The notes under the pieces are model-generated. The model did no database searches. It was given only the letters and a program-made list of their open reading frames with translations, and was not told the DNA's origin. From contig NC_060063.1 of the NCBI RefSeq assembly GCF_020283565.1, forward strand, positions 21,940,777-22,004,776: a stretch of DNA of 64,000 nt, given 5' to 3'. Positions 32,671 to 43,794 of the stretch are shown piece by piece. This DNA is from Trifolium pratense (taxonomy: Eukaryota > Streptophyta > Magnoliopsida > Fabales > Fabaceae). Each line of letters begins with the position of its first letter. The first letter of the stretch is position 1. The position numbers were made by a program, and so were the translations under genes.

Positions 32671-32982
32671 ATGAAGTTCGGTAGATCATCAAGTACATGG
32701 GAGCTAGACTATGTGAAAGAGATACTATGTAATGTTGAGTTGATGTATATCAATTTTTCACTCGGTCGATCTCACGAAGTTGTTAACTCTCATCTCTTCA
32801 ACCAGTTGGAAAGCCGAAAGAGAGGTTTCAAGAGTGACGATGAATCAAGAATAGAAAGGAAAGTTATATTTGATTGTGTGAGTGAATGTTTGGATTTAAG
32901 ATGCAAAAGTTATGTAGGAGGAGGGTATAAAATGTGGATTAAAGGGTTTGAAATAGTGAAAAGAAAAGATTGTACTCTTTGA
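32671..32982 (+). pseudogene. DUF4378 C-terminal gene fragment (TRM/LONGIFOLIA type)
   Basis: A 103-codon open stretch matches the plant DUF4378 domain at the C-terminus of TRM/LONGIFOLIA-related proteins. It shows LDYVKEILCNVELM near residues 13-26, a HLFNQLESRKRG segment (~41-52) and FDCVSECLDLRC (~69-80), then a YVGGGYKMW segment. Family members are usually several hundred residues and act at cortical microtubules or in organ-shape control. Upstream of 32671 the frame is closed and no other exons are visible, so this is a detached or decayed last exon. It ends at TGA 32980-32982, shortly after the domain. Confidence 0.72.
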
Positions 32983-33389
32983 TATACTAATAAAATCATC
33001 GCTTCTGCAATTCTTTTTAGACGTACCCTTAATTATAAGGGGAATCACGAGAAATTACTTGTGTTCAATGTTCATTTACTTTCTGCATTTTAATTTTCTT
33101 TCATATAACTTTTAAAACTGCCCTTACACTTTACTTTAAACCAGAAAATTAAAAAGGAAAAAGAACTTACATAAAATAAGAAAAATCTAGCAAGTCTAAT
33201 TCACCCCTTTTCGTAGATTGCTTTGTAAACTTACAATATCAACAATACACTATATATTTATTTTATTTTATTTTACGCAACACACCATTTATATAAGAAA
33301 TAAGGCCTATAAATAAACGTTAATTACTTTTTTTTTTTTATGCAACTGAGCCAATATAAAATAACCGTAACTGTAGTTACTAAGTTTCA

Positions 33390-33640
33390 TATGGTAAAAA
33401 GAACGATGTATCTGAATTAGGAGAAGTCATCAAAGATTGTCAACAGTTGCACAATACTTTTTTCAAAAACTCAAAGGTCGAGTATATAATTAGGAGACAA
33501 GCCAATGTGGTCGCTCATGTTTTAGCACGGGCAGCCCCATCCCTAGCTAGTTTCCATATTTTCACTGATACACCTATTTGTATTCACAACATTATTATTA
33601 ATGAAATGCTTTAAACGTCTTTCCGTCAAAAAATTATAAT
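33390..33640 (+). pseudogene. LINE remnant: RNase H-like C-terminus and 3' end
   Basis: Translation of about 33395-33614 gives the C-terminal reverse-transcriptase-type RNase H block of plant L1 elements: a RRQANVVAHVLARAAPSLAS motif, then NEML and a stop. The downstream sequence ends in CCGTCAAAAAATT, a typical L1 3' end. It is 5'-truncated. Confidence 0.65.
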
Positions 33641-33659
33641 AATCGTAATTGATTAGCCT

Positions 33660-34795
33660 ATATCAAATAATCGTAATTGTTGAGCAAATGGAAGTGGCGG
33701 TTCTTGAATCATGATAATGCCATTTGGACCGAGTTGCTGCGTCACAGGTATGGTCACTTACCTTCTCCGCTATTGGGCTGTCATGATATTATAGCAGGTC
33801 GTAATTCATCCTTATGGTGGCGTGATATCATCGGTTCGGGGAAAAGCTGTAGTTCTAGTAGGTTTAAGTCCAACATCGGTTGTTGTGTTGGTAATGGTAA
33901 TGATAATGATATAGAATTCTGGAATTTCAAATGGTTTGGGTCTCAAGCATTGTGTGATTTGTTTCCTGATTTGTATGTTCATGAGGCGGACAAATATGCA
34001 AAGGTGGCTGAGCGTTTAGATGGAGTTGGCTTGCTCCGTTGGATGAGAATGATGAGCAGCAGCTTTTGAAACATGAAGGGCTGTTTTCTGGTTTTTCTTT
34101 CCAGTTGACCGCTCTAGACCATTGGCGTTGAATACCAGACATTAACGGTATTTTTTCGGTGAAATCCAGCTATGCTAGTTTATTATCTTCAAGGCAGGCC
34201 GAAACTTTGGATAACAAGGTGTTAGATGCTATACAATGGTTATGGAGAACGGATATACCATCTAAAATTAGTTTTTTTGGGTGGAGGCTAATTTTAAACA
34301 AATTACCAACAAGGGTCCCTTTTCATCGGAGAGGTATAATATTTAATCCCCATGATCTGCCATGTGTTTTTTGTTTCCAGAATAATTAGGATAGTGCACA
34401 CATTTTCTTCTCGTGCCATTTTAGTAATGGAGTATGGAACAAAGTTTTATCTTGGTTTCAAAACTCTCTTCCTTTGGGAGCGGCAGGAATCGACCATTTG
34501 GGACGTATTCGTCATTTGGTTTGGTTGGCCACCACTTGGAATTTATGGAAAGTCCGAAACAACGTTATTTTCAACGGTGACATTATGGATGCGTCAGCGC
34601 TTTTGGAAGAGATTAAGCTTACTTCTTGGTTATGGTTCTCCCGTCGGTTTGTCGTAAAACTTGTATTGCTTTTTCTAGTCGGTGTTTAGATCCGTTGTCG
34701 TGTATCCATAACTCTTGAGTTACTTGTTCTTTGTTGTAAGGGTTTGAGTACCCCTTATATTATAATATAATATCATTTGATTATAAAAAAAAAAT
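33660..34795 (+). pseudogene. Second LINE remnant: zf-RVT region, frameshifted
   Basis: Successive frames read as the region behind plant LINE reverse transcriptase: LSKWKWRFLNHDNAIWTELL (from ~33677), then after a frameshift near 34045 SVKSSYASLL and WRTDIPSKISFFGWRLILNK (zf-RVT domain, ~34160-34320). The cysteine-containing PCVFC follows, then a stop at 34387 and WLATTWNLWKVRNNVIFNG (~34510-34570). The 3' end is AT-rich with a run of A at ~34785-34795. Several stops and at least one frameshift show it is dead. It is a separate copy from 33390-33640, because the domain order would otherwise be reversed. Confidence 0.7.
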
Positions 34796-34894
34796 ATCAA
34801 AAAGTAAATTTTGCAACTTTACATATATAATAACATAATGCTCCAACTTAATTTCATGGTTGGATACATTTAGAAGTAAAACAAATCACGGTCT

Positions 34895-34980
34895 CTTTGA
34901 CCTTAGCTCACTTAATAATGATATTATATTATATATGCAGGAATCAGAGTTCAAATCTCAGACTACTTAAAAAAATAACT
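34895..34980 (+). mobile_element. SINE fragment (tRNA-derived)
   Basis: An A-box-like TTAGCTCACTTAATAA (~34903) and B-box-like GAGTTCAAATCTC (34947-34959) are separated by ATTATATTATATATGCAGGA, which also occurs in the SINE at 38305-38436. The end is A-rich. Confidence 0.55.
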
Positions 34981-35113
34981 GACCTGATGATCTTATTTTA
35001 TATTATATATACTATATATATATACTATACTATATGACATTGATTAAACTTCTACACACAACAAAATCACATAAACAATTACATTTCCAACAATTCAAAC
35101 AATTTATTAGTTA

Positions 35114-38100
35114 CTAATAAAAACCATTCATGATTTCACCAATACCTGTACCCCACAAGCAACTCTTCATTTTTTCTTCTTCACAAAAATCCCAATCAGA
35201 CAATTGATCATAATCTGTGGCAGAATTCCCTGATGAACAACAATTGTACAACTCTCCACATTCTCCATTAGATGATTCTCCCCAAATAATGTCACTTTTC
35301 ATTTCCTTATTTTTTTCCATTATTTCCACATGCATATTCTTATAATCATATTCATTAATACCCTTTTCATTATTCTCATGATGTGTAACATAACTCCTCA
35401 TCCCATTTTCAAACATGGTACGAAGTTTCATAATTTCATCATCAAGCCATTTATATGGTCCTAAACCTTCATCAATAGCTAATTCATTAATCTTGCTAGG
35501 GTATGATAAAATTGAATTATTTATATTATTATTATTATTATTACCCTCCATTTCATAAAAAACATTATTCATTGAAATTTCTTCAACTTCTTTAGGCATA
35601 ATTGGTTCAAGGGACATGTTATTGTTCTCTTCTATTTTTGGATTAATTTTTTTCCCTTGAAATAATTTTTTGGATGTAGATGCCATGTCAAGCGGTGGTA
35701 GTGGTGGTGGAGACTCATTTATAGATCTCATGAAGCAGTAAATTTTTCTTCTTAAATGAGAGTTCCAGTAATTCTTTATCTCATTATCTGTTCGTCCAGG
35801 TAAATGTGATGCTATCACAGACCACCTATACATATACAACCAAACAATTTCTCAATTTCTTAGTTAAAAGACATAAAATTGAGTAAAAAGAAGTTAAAAG
35901 ACATAAAATGATCATTAGAATAAAAAAAAAATTCATACAAATTATTAATTTCTCAGTATTTAGTGTGTGAATTTTGTCGTTAAATTATTTAAAATAAAAA
36001 TATATAATTTAAATATTTTTTGGGTCAAGTCTTCCTTTAGTTAATATTTACTATGATAACGATGGCATTTATTTAGACAAATAACTATATACCCCAATTC
36101 TTAAAAATTTGGTACAGTGGTTGAACAATAGAAGTACCACATGCTATGAATTGGTCCATCTAGACCTTACATTAGTGTATAATTTATTGTGGTGTGAAAC
36201 TACATAACGGCTACATCATGTAAAAGTTTTATATTTTGTAGATTTTATATATTAGGTAAACACTCTCATATTTATCCCTACCCTAAGCCTAGTTTATGGA
36301 AAAATATTTGTCGGGAAAGATCAATCATTTAGAACAATCTAAATTATTTTTGAGAGATTAATCTCTATAGTTATACATGGAAGATATTTTTTCTTAAAAA
36401 AAAAAAAACTTTTTTGACGAAAAAAAAAACTTGTTTTTCTCTATGTTTTGTTAAATATACATGTATCATCTATTTATTCAATTCTATCATACCTTGAGTA
36501 AAAAAAAATTCTATCATACCTTTACTATGTAGTACAATTATATCTTCTTCTAATTCAATAAATTTCTATTTTCCATATGAATAATGAATGATGATTTTGT
36601 AAAATAATAAATAATTTTTCTTTTTTATACAATATTAATCGTATTTCTTAGTTTATGTAAATTGTCATAGTAGTCAGCAAATTAATATTTGAGATGAAAG
36701 TAGTAAAATTTAAATTAAAAAATAACATAAAAAATTAGTCCAAACCTAAAAGAAATAATAAATTAACATAAATATATTTCAGAAATAATATCAATATAAT
36801 ACTAGTTAAAATTTCCTTATCTACTATGCATGTACCAACAAAACTTAAATTTTTCCTTTTTATATTCAAGATCTATGGAGTACAAGATAACTAAAAATTT
36901 CATTTGTCAAGAAAACAAAGATAGAGAAAATATTTATTTGTATATACCCCATCTTATCTTATAAATATATATAGTTTGTCAATTATGTGACCCTACTCGA
37001 TTTGAAAATAGTGTCAAGACTCAAGACCATTGTAACCATTTACAATGGTCTATTGAAACAATATTCAACACCAAAAAAACAGTGCAATGGGTGTTTAATA
37101 AAGAGTTGAATGTGACATGGATGAGAGAGAGGTTGAAACAATTTAACAGAGTTGAATCTGCAAATGGGGGACACGTGGCAAGTTCTTGTGGTTTTGAAGC
37201 AGGCGCGTGTGCAACACGCGCTATAGGGTGAGAGTGGGCGTTTCGTTCACGCGGAGAGAGAAGGAAATGTGATAAGATCCAGCCACGTGGCTGGCTGTGA
37301 TTGGTTGGTTGGATTTTTTTATCTATTTAATACTTTGAACTCAATTATTTCGTTGCAAATTATTTTTTTTTTTTTATTTTTTCACCAAAATTCATGATTT
37401 TTTTTTTGTCTATAAATAGAGACTTGGTTCATTTGATTTGGACACATGAAAAAAAATCGATTTTTTCACTATATTCATCTTTTATTATCTTTCTATTAGT
37501 CTTAATCTTGAAGTATTAGTTTTTTTTTTTGTGAAATGGATCCCAATAATCATTTAAACAGCCAAAATTCTTCTAATTATCCCAACAATTATCAAAATCC
37601 GAACAATTACCAAAATCCCAACAATTTTCAAAATCCAAATCAATTTTTCAACCAATCGTTAAGTGTTAATTATTTTCATTTAATTTTAATCGATAATTGT
37701 AATTTTATGTAATCATAAAAACAAAAATTAAAATTTAAATAAGAATATGAAATAGAAAGTGGTGGGGTAGAGAAAGTGGTGGGGTATGATGTTGAATAGA
37801 AAAACCATTGGAGAGGTTAAAAGTTGAATGTGTGTTGAATGATTAGGTGGAAGAAAGAGAAAATGATGTGGAGTGAAAAAGTGGGTGTTGAATGTGTTTT
37901 GGTGTTGAAACCATTGTGGGTATTCTACACAAACCCAAAGGACCATTTACGAGGGAATTCAACTTGCTTTTCATGCACTATTACATTTTTATTGTTTTAT
38001 TTGTCGTTTTCCAAACAATGAGCAATTACAATGGTTATTTTTGGTTTCCTGACTCTCATGTTACCTCCATGGGAGGTAATGATGTTTGAGCTATATTTAG

Positions 38101-39396
38101 GGACTAAATATGAGCATAATTTTTGGCCAAAATTTTAACTTTGGTTTGTTAGACTATTTTTATTATAAATTGGTAAATGTTTAACTTGTATTATCAAGAC
38201 GGCCTTTCTTTTATGAATTCTTTAACAAATATCTTTAATACACTCTTTTGCAAAATCCTTTTAATAAAAGTGTTCAAATATACTAACCTAACCAATTAAT
38301 TAATACCACGTTGTTCAGTTGACAAGACATTACATTATATATATGCAGGAGGTCGGGGTTCGAACTCTGATCATCCCACTTATCCATCCACCTTAAGAGT
38401 GTAATTTCTAGTCATAAGACTATTTGACAAAAAAATATTACGAAATAGTAGTAATTCCAATAAAAAGATTATTGATAATACTCCTTTTTTTTTACTTTCA
38501 CCACTAGTTTAATCTGGTTCGGATGTCGGTAATGACATCATATAGTGTCAGCCCTATTCCGATCGCAGTTGCGGAAGATCGAACCATGATTCTCCCTACC
38601 AAATTCAGCGCTAATCATGATTGAACCAATTAATATTAGTGATAATACTCCTTTTTGTCCCACAATGACATATACATTTATAAAAAATTGTCCCACAGTG
38701 AATGTCACTTTCAATTTATAATGTAATATTAATAATTAGTACTTTTTTATTAGTTGCACCATTTAATTAATATTATTTGTATAATTTTTTATTCAATATT
38801 GCTTACTTCATATTTCTTGTTTTTAATTTATGATGATACAGACAAATACACGTATGCTTTAATTTGTTAATTTTTTTTTCATTTATAATATTTCTTTAAT
38901 ATGTGTGAAACGGCCAAATAAATATAACTCATTCATCATATATTGTGAGACAATGGAGTAAAAATTAAGGACAGGACAAAGCAGCACCTATTTCCAAGAA
39001 CAGCATGTAACTTGACAATGATTTCTTCCTCATGAGGAGCTATGTTGCCTCTCTTCACATCTGCTCTCAAATAATTTATCCATCTCAATCTGCAACTCTT
39101 CCCACACCTTAACAAACCTTCATATATCACACATTACAAAATTCAATATTAAATAAACTAAACCAACATCATGAAATCATTAAATAATTCACACACAAAA
39201 TAATTCACAGAAAAATCTAAAAAGTAAATTTTTTCTTATGATTAAGACTGGAGTAGTACGTACCTGCTTTCTTAGGCAAAAATCGCCAAGACCCTTCACC
39301 ATTTTGTTTGATGTAATCGGTCAAGATCTTATCTTCTTCAGCAGTCCATCTTCCTTTCTTCAATCCAATTTTCTCACAACAAGGAGCTCTTCCCAT
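35114..39396 (-). CDS. R2R3-MYB transcription factor, three exons, P1/subgroup-7-like
   Basis: Exons on the minus strand are 39264-39396 (133 nt), 38988-39117 (130 nt) and 35114-35825 (712 nt), all with GT/AG introns. They give 975 nt, 324 residues plus stop, and the first two exon lengths are exactly those typical of plant R2R3-MYB genes. The start [17 protein letters not shown] is the family standard. R2 and R3 occupy about residues 14-115 with W or I at the expected helix positions, ending [19 protein letters not shown]. The bHLH-binding signature of R3 ([DE]Lx2[RK]x3Lx6Lx3R) is not met ([20 protein letters not shown]), as in P1/MYB12-type flavonoid regulators that work without bHLH partners. 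The C-terminus is Asn-rich and acidic, with [11 protein letters not shown] near residue 190. Role inferred: nuclear DNA-binding regulator, probably of phenylpropanoid or flavonoid genes. An in-frame upstream ATG at 39444 is not preferred. Intron 2 is 3162 bp and full of insertions. Confidence 0.93.
37020..37945 (+). mobile_element. Non-autonomous PIF/Harbinger-like element in MYB intron
   Basis: Related inverted sequences, ACAATGGT..CAACACCAAAA (~37040-37073) and TTTTGGTGTTGAAACCATTGT (~37897-37917), suggest terminal repeats. Inside, 37536-37712 (+) is a 58-codon frame beginning MDPNNHL and continuing with Asn/Gln/Pro repeats ([11 protein letters not shown]). That is the N-terminus style of the Myb-like accessory protein of plant PIF/Harbinger transposons. 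It is truncated by a stop. Exact ends and TSD were not determined. Confidence 0.5.
38305..38436 (+). mobile_element. SINE (tRNA-derived)
   Basis: A-box-like GTTGTTCAGTTGACAAG and B box GGTTCGAACTC (38357-38367), ending in an A-rich tail (GACAAAAAAATATT). Same family as 34895-34980. It is not a tRNA gene, because no cloverleaf or acceptor stem is present. Confidence 0.65.
38505..38645 (-). mobile_element. SINE-like repeat, second family
   Basis: On the minus strand it contains GGTTCGATCTTCCGCAACTG followed by CGATCGGAATAGGG and ends near AACCAGATTAAAC. The related copy at 46700-46860 is on the plus strand. Confidence 0.5.
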
Positions 39397-39469
39397 ATTG
39401 GTTACATACACTAATATGGCTATGGTAGAGTACTCTTGTTGCATGGAGAAATATGGTTAACACTGTAGC

Positions 39470-39480
39470 ATATATATAGA
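39470..39480 (-). promoter_or_regulatory. TATA box of the MYB gene
   Basis: The minus strand reads CTATATATATG about 75-85 bp before the ATG at 39396. That predicts a short 5' UTR of roughly 45-50 nt. Confidence 0.65.
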
Positions 39481-40110
39481 GGGTGAGTGAGATAGACATG
39501 TGAATCTGGTAATTATTTGTCAGTGAAAAACCTGCCTTTGCAGTAGTTAAAGTACACTATTTGGTTACTGCTCTTACTTTAGCTTCATGTACTCTAGGTG
39601 GCTTATTGGTGGAGTATTAATTTGAGTTATTATGATTTACCTATAGTTAAAAATTACTCCATGTGCTACCACAATAAATGAGGAACTTATTACCATTTTA
39701 CATTAGAAAAATATATATTTTGTCTTTATATGCACAAGTAAATAAGTTATGACTATGCATAAATTTGTTAATGGATTAAGTGCATTCATTTTATCTACAA
39801 AATAATAATAAAAAAGTGCATTCATTTCTGATGCAAAATCAGACAGTCTGATCTCAAAATAGTGATCGTCTGATCTTGATCAAACAATCCTGATTTAGCT
39901 GACTGTAGTGCACCCAATGGTGTTGACTATCCACCCAATGAATGTCTTTGTTTTTCGCAATTGGATCAATATATGTTATATTACATTTTATTTGATCTAA
40001 CGGTGAAATTTATTGATTCAATAATGAAAATGAATTTGTACATGGTGTAAAACATGTTTCACTTGTGTACCATAGAGTTGATCACCCATATAAATAAAAC
40101 AGATATATAA
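39481..40110. other. MYB upstream region
   Basis: AT-rich, with no further gene. Promoter elements other than the TATA box cannot be assigned by eye. Confidence 0.5.
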
Positions 40111-40114
40111 TGAG

Positions 40115-40480
40115 AACATCTCCAATAAGGGTATCTAAAAGAGTTTCATAGACTAATGATATGATACATTAACTTTTTTTATCATTGGAGTTCCATGACG
40201 TGACACAGAAGGTATCAAAATTGATGATACCGGTACCTTAAATAAGGTACCATATCATCGATTTAATGATATTATTATTTTTATTTTTGGTATATAAATC
40301 CAATTTAATAACTTCCATATATGTCAAAATATTGTCGTTTGTCATTAATATATGATACTCAAAAAGTGGTATCATCATTGCAGTAAAATGTTAATGAGTT
40401 GCATAAATATTACATGATATTGTAGGAACCGCTTGTTAGTAATGTATGATACCCAAAATGATATCACCATTGGAGATGCT
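40115..40480. mobile_element. MITE with GCATCTCCAAT-type inverted ends
   Basis: The left end AGAACATCTCCAATAAGGG and the right end, read inverted, AGCATCTCCAATGGTGATATC are imperfect inverted repeats about 365 bp apart. ATG flanks both sides, compatible with a 3-bp duplication. Interior copies of ATGATAC/GTATCAT can pair. No coding capacity. Confidence 0.55.
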
Positions 40481-40559
40481 ATGATACTTTTATTAAATTA
40501 CATTGATTAACTACACCAAGTAAAAAATAATAACCAAAAAAAAAATATAGTATTCATTT

Positions 40560-41130
40560 GACTACACAATTAAAAAAGGAACTTGTATTTGGGGTACGGT
40601 ATTGAGCGGATTCGGTCGGATTTTGTCGGGTGTCGGTTTATATGGGTTACGGGTTGGTCGTTTGATTTATTCGGGTTAACACATCAATAAAAAATAGTCA
40701 CACACATATAAAATAATAAAATATTTTCACTTTAAGTTAACTTGTTAGTAAACATCGTCGAGAGATTAAACCAATGATATGACAAAAGCATATAATTTAA
40801 CTTTACAATAATATAGACTATCTTGAGTCTGGTGTGTAAATAACTTGTAGTGTTTTTTTTTAAAGAAACCATGCTTCAATACTTACGATAAGACATAAAA
40901 GACTCGTGATTTTACAACTTCGGTCAGCTTTGGTTAAAGATATATTTAAATTTTCAAAATCGAACCCGACCATGTTTAACCGATTTTACCCGATATTTGT
41001 TACTTATAGACCCGATAACCCATATAAACTTGAGGTTCGATTCTCTCTGGCGCCAATTTAGGTGGGCTAATTTAGCTTTTTTTTATAAAAAAACCCATAT
41101 AAACCCGTCCGATACACCCAACTTAATCTC
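40560..41130. repeat. Inverted low-copy repeat with TTTATATGGGTTA-type arms
   Basis: GGGTGTCGGTTTATATGGGT (about 40630-40650) is mirrored by ACCCATATAAAC motifs at 41018-41029 and 41093-41120. This looks like a non-autonomous DNA element. It is interrupted by the SINE at 41030-41092. Confidence 0.4.
41030..41092 (+). mobile_element. 5'-truncated SINE with 12-bp target duplication
   Basis: The B-box-like GGTTCGATTCTC is followed by a short body and an A-rich end. It is flanked by ACCCATATAAAC at 41018-41029 and 41093-41104. Confidence 0.65.
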
Positions 41131-41673
41131 CGCTAAAGTGGATTTGTTAGTTACAATATTTTTGCACACCCCTACTTATATTGAAAGTTCAAAAAGTAAT
41201 TTGTAACTTCAAAGTTGTAAAAGTAATTTATTTATTATAGAATGAAGGAAGTATTCAAAATTTTAACTATGAGATGTGTTGCTTCTCTTCTCATATGTAT
41301 ATAATGTCTCAAAATTCAACTTTATCTATTTTATGGACAGGAGTTAAAGAATGATATTTCACAGTACAGAAGCGCTAGGTTAGCAAAACGCTAAACCTAA
41401 TGGATAAAGACAAGCCGCAAACACAAACTTGTCAAAATAGGGTTTCGGAGTCCACCGAAAGTTGAGATAAAACTCGAATATTTTTATTGAATAAAAAAAA
41501 ACTGTCTTCAAGGCTACAATAATTTAGCTTAAATAGGAGTGAAAAATAAAATTAACAAATCTCCTAAAAGATTGTAAAAATAAAAATAACAAACCTAGCT
41601 AAATAAAAATTACAAATCTACCTAAAATATAAAAATAACTAACCTAGGTGAAATATAAAAATAAGGAATCAAC

Positions 41674-42489
41674 CTAAAATATAATAAAACTAAATCTAAC
41701 TAAAATAATAAAATACAGAAGAAATCCTCCTACATCAGACTCCTCTACCTCAAAAGAACTCGACCCCGAGTTCTCGTCTTGATAAAGAGCTTCCTTTGCA
41801 GGTTGACTCCTCCAATGAACAAGAGACCACCCTCCTGGATCCCATTGAATTAAGTGAGAGGACATGTCTCGTGTCAACACATCCAAATAACCACCGGGGT
41901 TCCATTGCTCAAAGATAGAACACAGAATTTGAAATTTATCGCAAAAGGGTATTTGACCCAACTCAGTCAACATGTTTGAGCTAGTGCCTAAACCATAAGA
42001 TTTAAGGTAAAATCCGAATTGAACCCGATCTATAAGCAAATCCTTGAGTTCAATGTGACGGCTGTGATGCGACGGTTTTGCTGAGATGGAAGTCGCCGCC
42101 TGCATCATAGTGTCCGGAGGTTCTAGTGGCGGTGAGGTTGTTGCCAGATTTCGCACAAATACATCTGGCTTAAACGGAGCCGCCACAGGTAGGTCGACAT
42201 CAAGTTGTGGATCGCCAGACTTGCACAAGACAATTTTTTTTATCCTAGTTGGATTCTCTTCACCTCCCTCTTCGGACACAACTTTCTCATCCTCAGAACT
42301 CGAGTCATCAGTAGATGGGTTGTTGCGGTTGTTGTCGCCGTTTCTGTTGTTGTTATTGTTTCTATTGCTGTTGTAGTTTCGGTTGTTGTTGGATAACGCT
42401 GTCACCTGTGTTGTCAGAGTTGTGATGGCCGCGGTTAAAGCCGTCATGGCACCGTAAAACTCTGCTTTCGTCACCGGTTGATCTCCCAT
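41674..42489 (-). CDS. Gag-like ORF of the small LTR element
   Basis: 271 residues starting MGDQPVTKAEFYGAMTALTA, 33 bp after the primer-binding site. The N-terminus is helical with TTLTTQVTALS, followed by an Asn/Arg-rich linker (NRNNNNNRNGDNNRNN) and an acidic stretch. This resembles the N-terminal part of some plant retrotransposon Gag proteins, but the capsid core and zinc knuckle are missing. The last ~20 codons run into the 3' LTR, so the natural C-terminus is uncertain. A middle segment with two WDPGG/WNPGG-type motifs (QWNPGG, QWDPGG) is unexplained. No enzymatic motif is present. Confidence 0.55.
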   Translation of the reverse strand: MGDQPVTKAEFYGAMTALTAAITTLTTQVTALSNNNRNYNSNRNNNNNRNGDNNRNNPSTDDSSSEDEKVVSEEGGEENPTRIKKIVLCKSGDPQLDVDLPVAAPFKPDVFVRNLATTSPPLEPPDTMMQAATSISAKPSHHSRHIELKDLLIDRVQFGFYLKSYGLGTSSNMLTELGQIPFCDKFQILCSIFEQWNPGGYLDVLTRDMSSHLIQWDPGGWSLVHWRSQPAKEALYQDENSGSSSFEVEESDVGGFLLYFIILVRFSFIIF

Positions 42490-42521
42490 CTGATCACGTT
42501 AGAAAAGAACAGGAGAAACCT

Positions 42522-42533
42522 GCTCTGATACCA
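42522..42533 (-). other. Primer-binding site of the small LTR element
   Basis: The minus strand reads TGGTATCAGAGC, two bases after the LTR end. It matches the tRNA-Met site used by Ty1/copia elements. Confidence 0.85.
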
Positions 42534-42949
42534 ACTGACGCAGTACAGAAGCGCTAGGTTAGCAAAACGCTAAACCTAATGGATAAAGACAAGCCGCAAA
42601 CAGAAACTTGTCAAAATAGGGTTTCGGAGTCCACCGAAAGTTGAGATAAAACTCGAATATTTTTATTGAATCAAAAAAAACTGTCTTCAAGGCTACAATA
42701 ATTTAGCTTAAATAGGAGTGAAAAATAAAATTAACAAATCTCCTAAAAGATTGTAAAAATAAAAATAACAAACCTAGCTAAATAAAAATTACAAATCTAC
42801 CTAAAATATAAAAATAACTAACCTAGGTGAAATATAAAAATAAGGAATCAACCTAAAATATAATAAAACTAAATCTAACTAAAATAATAAAATACAGAAG
42901 AAATCCTCCTACATCACTCTCGCTTATTTAATATTTTTAGGATTGATAC

Positions 42950-43205
42950 TCCCTCCGGTCCTTATTATAAGGAACACTTTGGAAAAAAATTTGGTCCTTT
43001 TTATAAGAAACTTTGACCAATTTTCAAATGTTCTAAATGTTCAATTTCACTTATGCCCTTATTTATTATGAAAGAGAATTTAAAAATAAGTAAGTTAGTT
43101 GAACAAAAAGTAATTAAATAAGGGTAAATATGAAATAAATTTAAATTTATAAGAGTATTAAATGAAAATAACTGTGTTAAATGTGTTTCCTTGATCTGTG
43201 TGATT
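42950..43205 (+). mobile_element. Stowaway-like MITE, 3'-truncated
   Basis: Begins CTCCCTCCGGTCCTTATTAT after TA and follows the sequence of the MITE at 44948-45248 (read inverted) as far as CTGTGTGATT. It lacks the final ~35 bp with the second inverted repeat. Confidence 0.7.
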
Positions 43206-43790
43206 GGGGGCTCAAACTCCCACCAGAAAATGAAACTTTCTTTTGATAATAGTATTATGTGTTTTTTAAGCTCCCATGACTTGGTTCACTCATCACAAAT
43301 TTAATTGTTCAATTTTCAACATTTTACTACCATTAATTTTCTTTCACTCTTCAATTAAATTTTTTATATAGTATCTCTTAAATTTACTCTTCTTCTCTTC
43401 TTAGAGGACAATTGTAATTTATTCAAACTTTTATATATATTTTGTTACTATAATTATATATTTTGTAGAAGTTGGTAAATTTTTCATTAGTCAACAAAAT
43501 ATATACACTACCCTTTTCTATTTTTTTGTTGTCCCTTAGTACGTATAAGATCATTTTCAAAATTCAGCCTACATTAATAATTTCTTTACGAAAATATCTC
43601 TGTATTTAAAATATAATTGAAAAAACTTAAATTGTATTTCTCTTTTCAAAATTTAACATATATACATTAATGATTTTCTTACTAAAATACCTCTACGATT
43701 TTGACAAATTTATTATTACAATTATTTATCTTGATACCCATAAATTTTTGGAAGGGGTATTTTCTAGCCCCCACCAATGAAAATTTCTGG
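43206..43790. other. AT-rich intergenic sequence
   Basis: No gene or element seen. Confidence 0.5.
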
Positions 43791-43794
43791 ATCT

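Larger units (their letters stand above)
35826..38987 (-). other. Long intron 2 of the MYB gene with transposon insertions
   Basis: 3162 bp with donor GTGCTG at 38987 and acceptor TATAG ending at 35826. It contains the PIF/Harbinger-like element (about 37020-37945) and two SINE copies (38305-38436 and 38505-38645). About 35900-37000 and 38650-38930 are AT-rich with nothing recognisable. Confidence 0.8.
41362..42916 (-). mobile_element. Small non-autonomous LTR retrotransposon (TRIM/LARD-like)
   Basis: Two direct repeats of 376 bp (41362-41737 and 42541-42916) differ at only about two bases by eye. On the minus strand the upstream LTR ends near TCA and is followed by GT and TGGTATCAGAGC (42522-42533), a tRNA-Met primer site. 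The interior is only ~800 bp with one Gag-like ORF and no protease, integrase or RT. A 5-bp target duplication could not be confirmed: TTTCA or GATAT on the left against CTCTC on the right. Confidence 0.8.

Noticed and set aside
38340..38380. tRNA-like B box GGTTCGAACTC
   Set aside because: No acceptor stem, D-arm or anticodon arm can be formed. The A/B box pair with A-rich tail fits a SINE.
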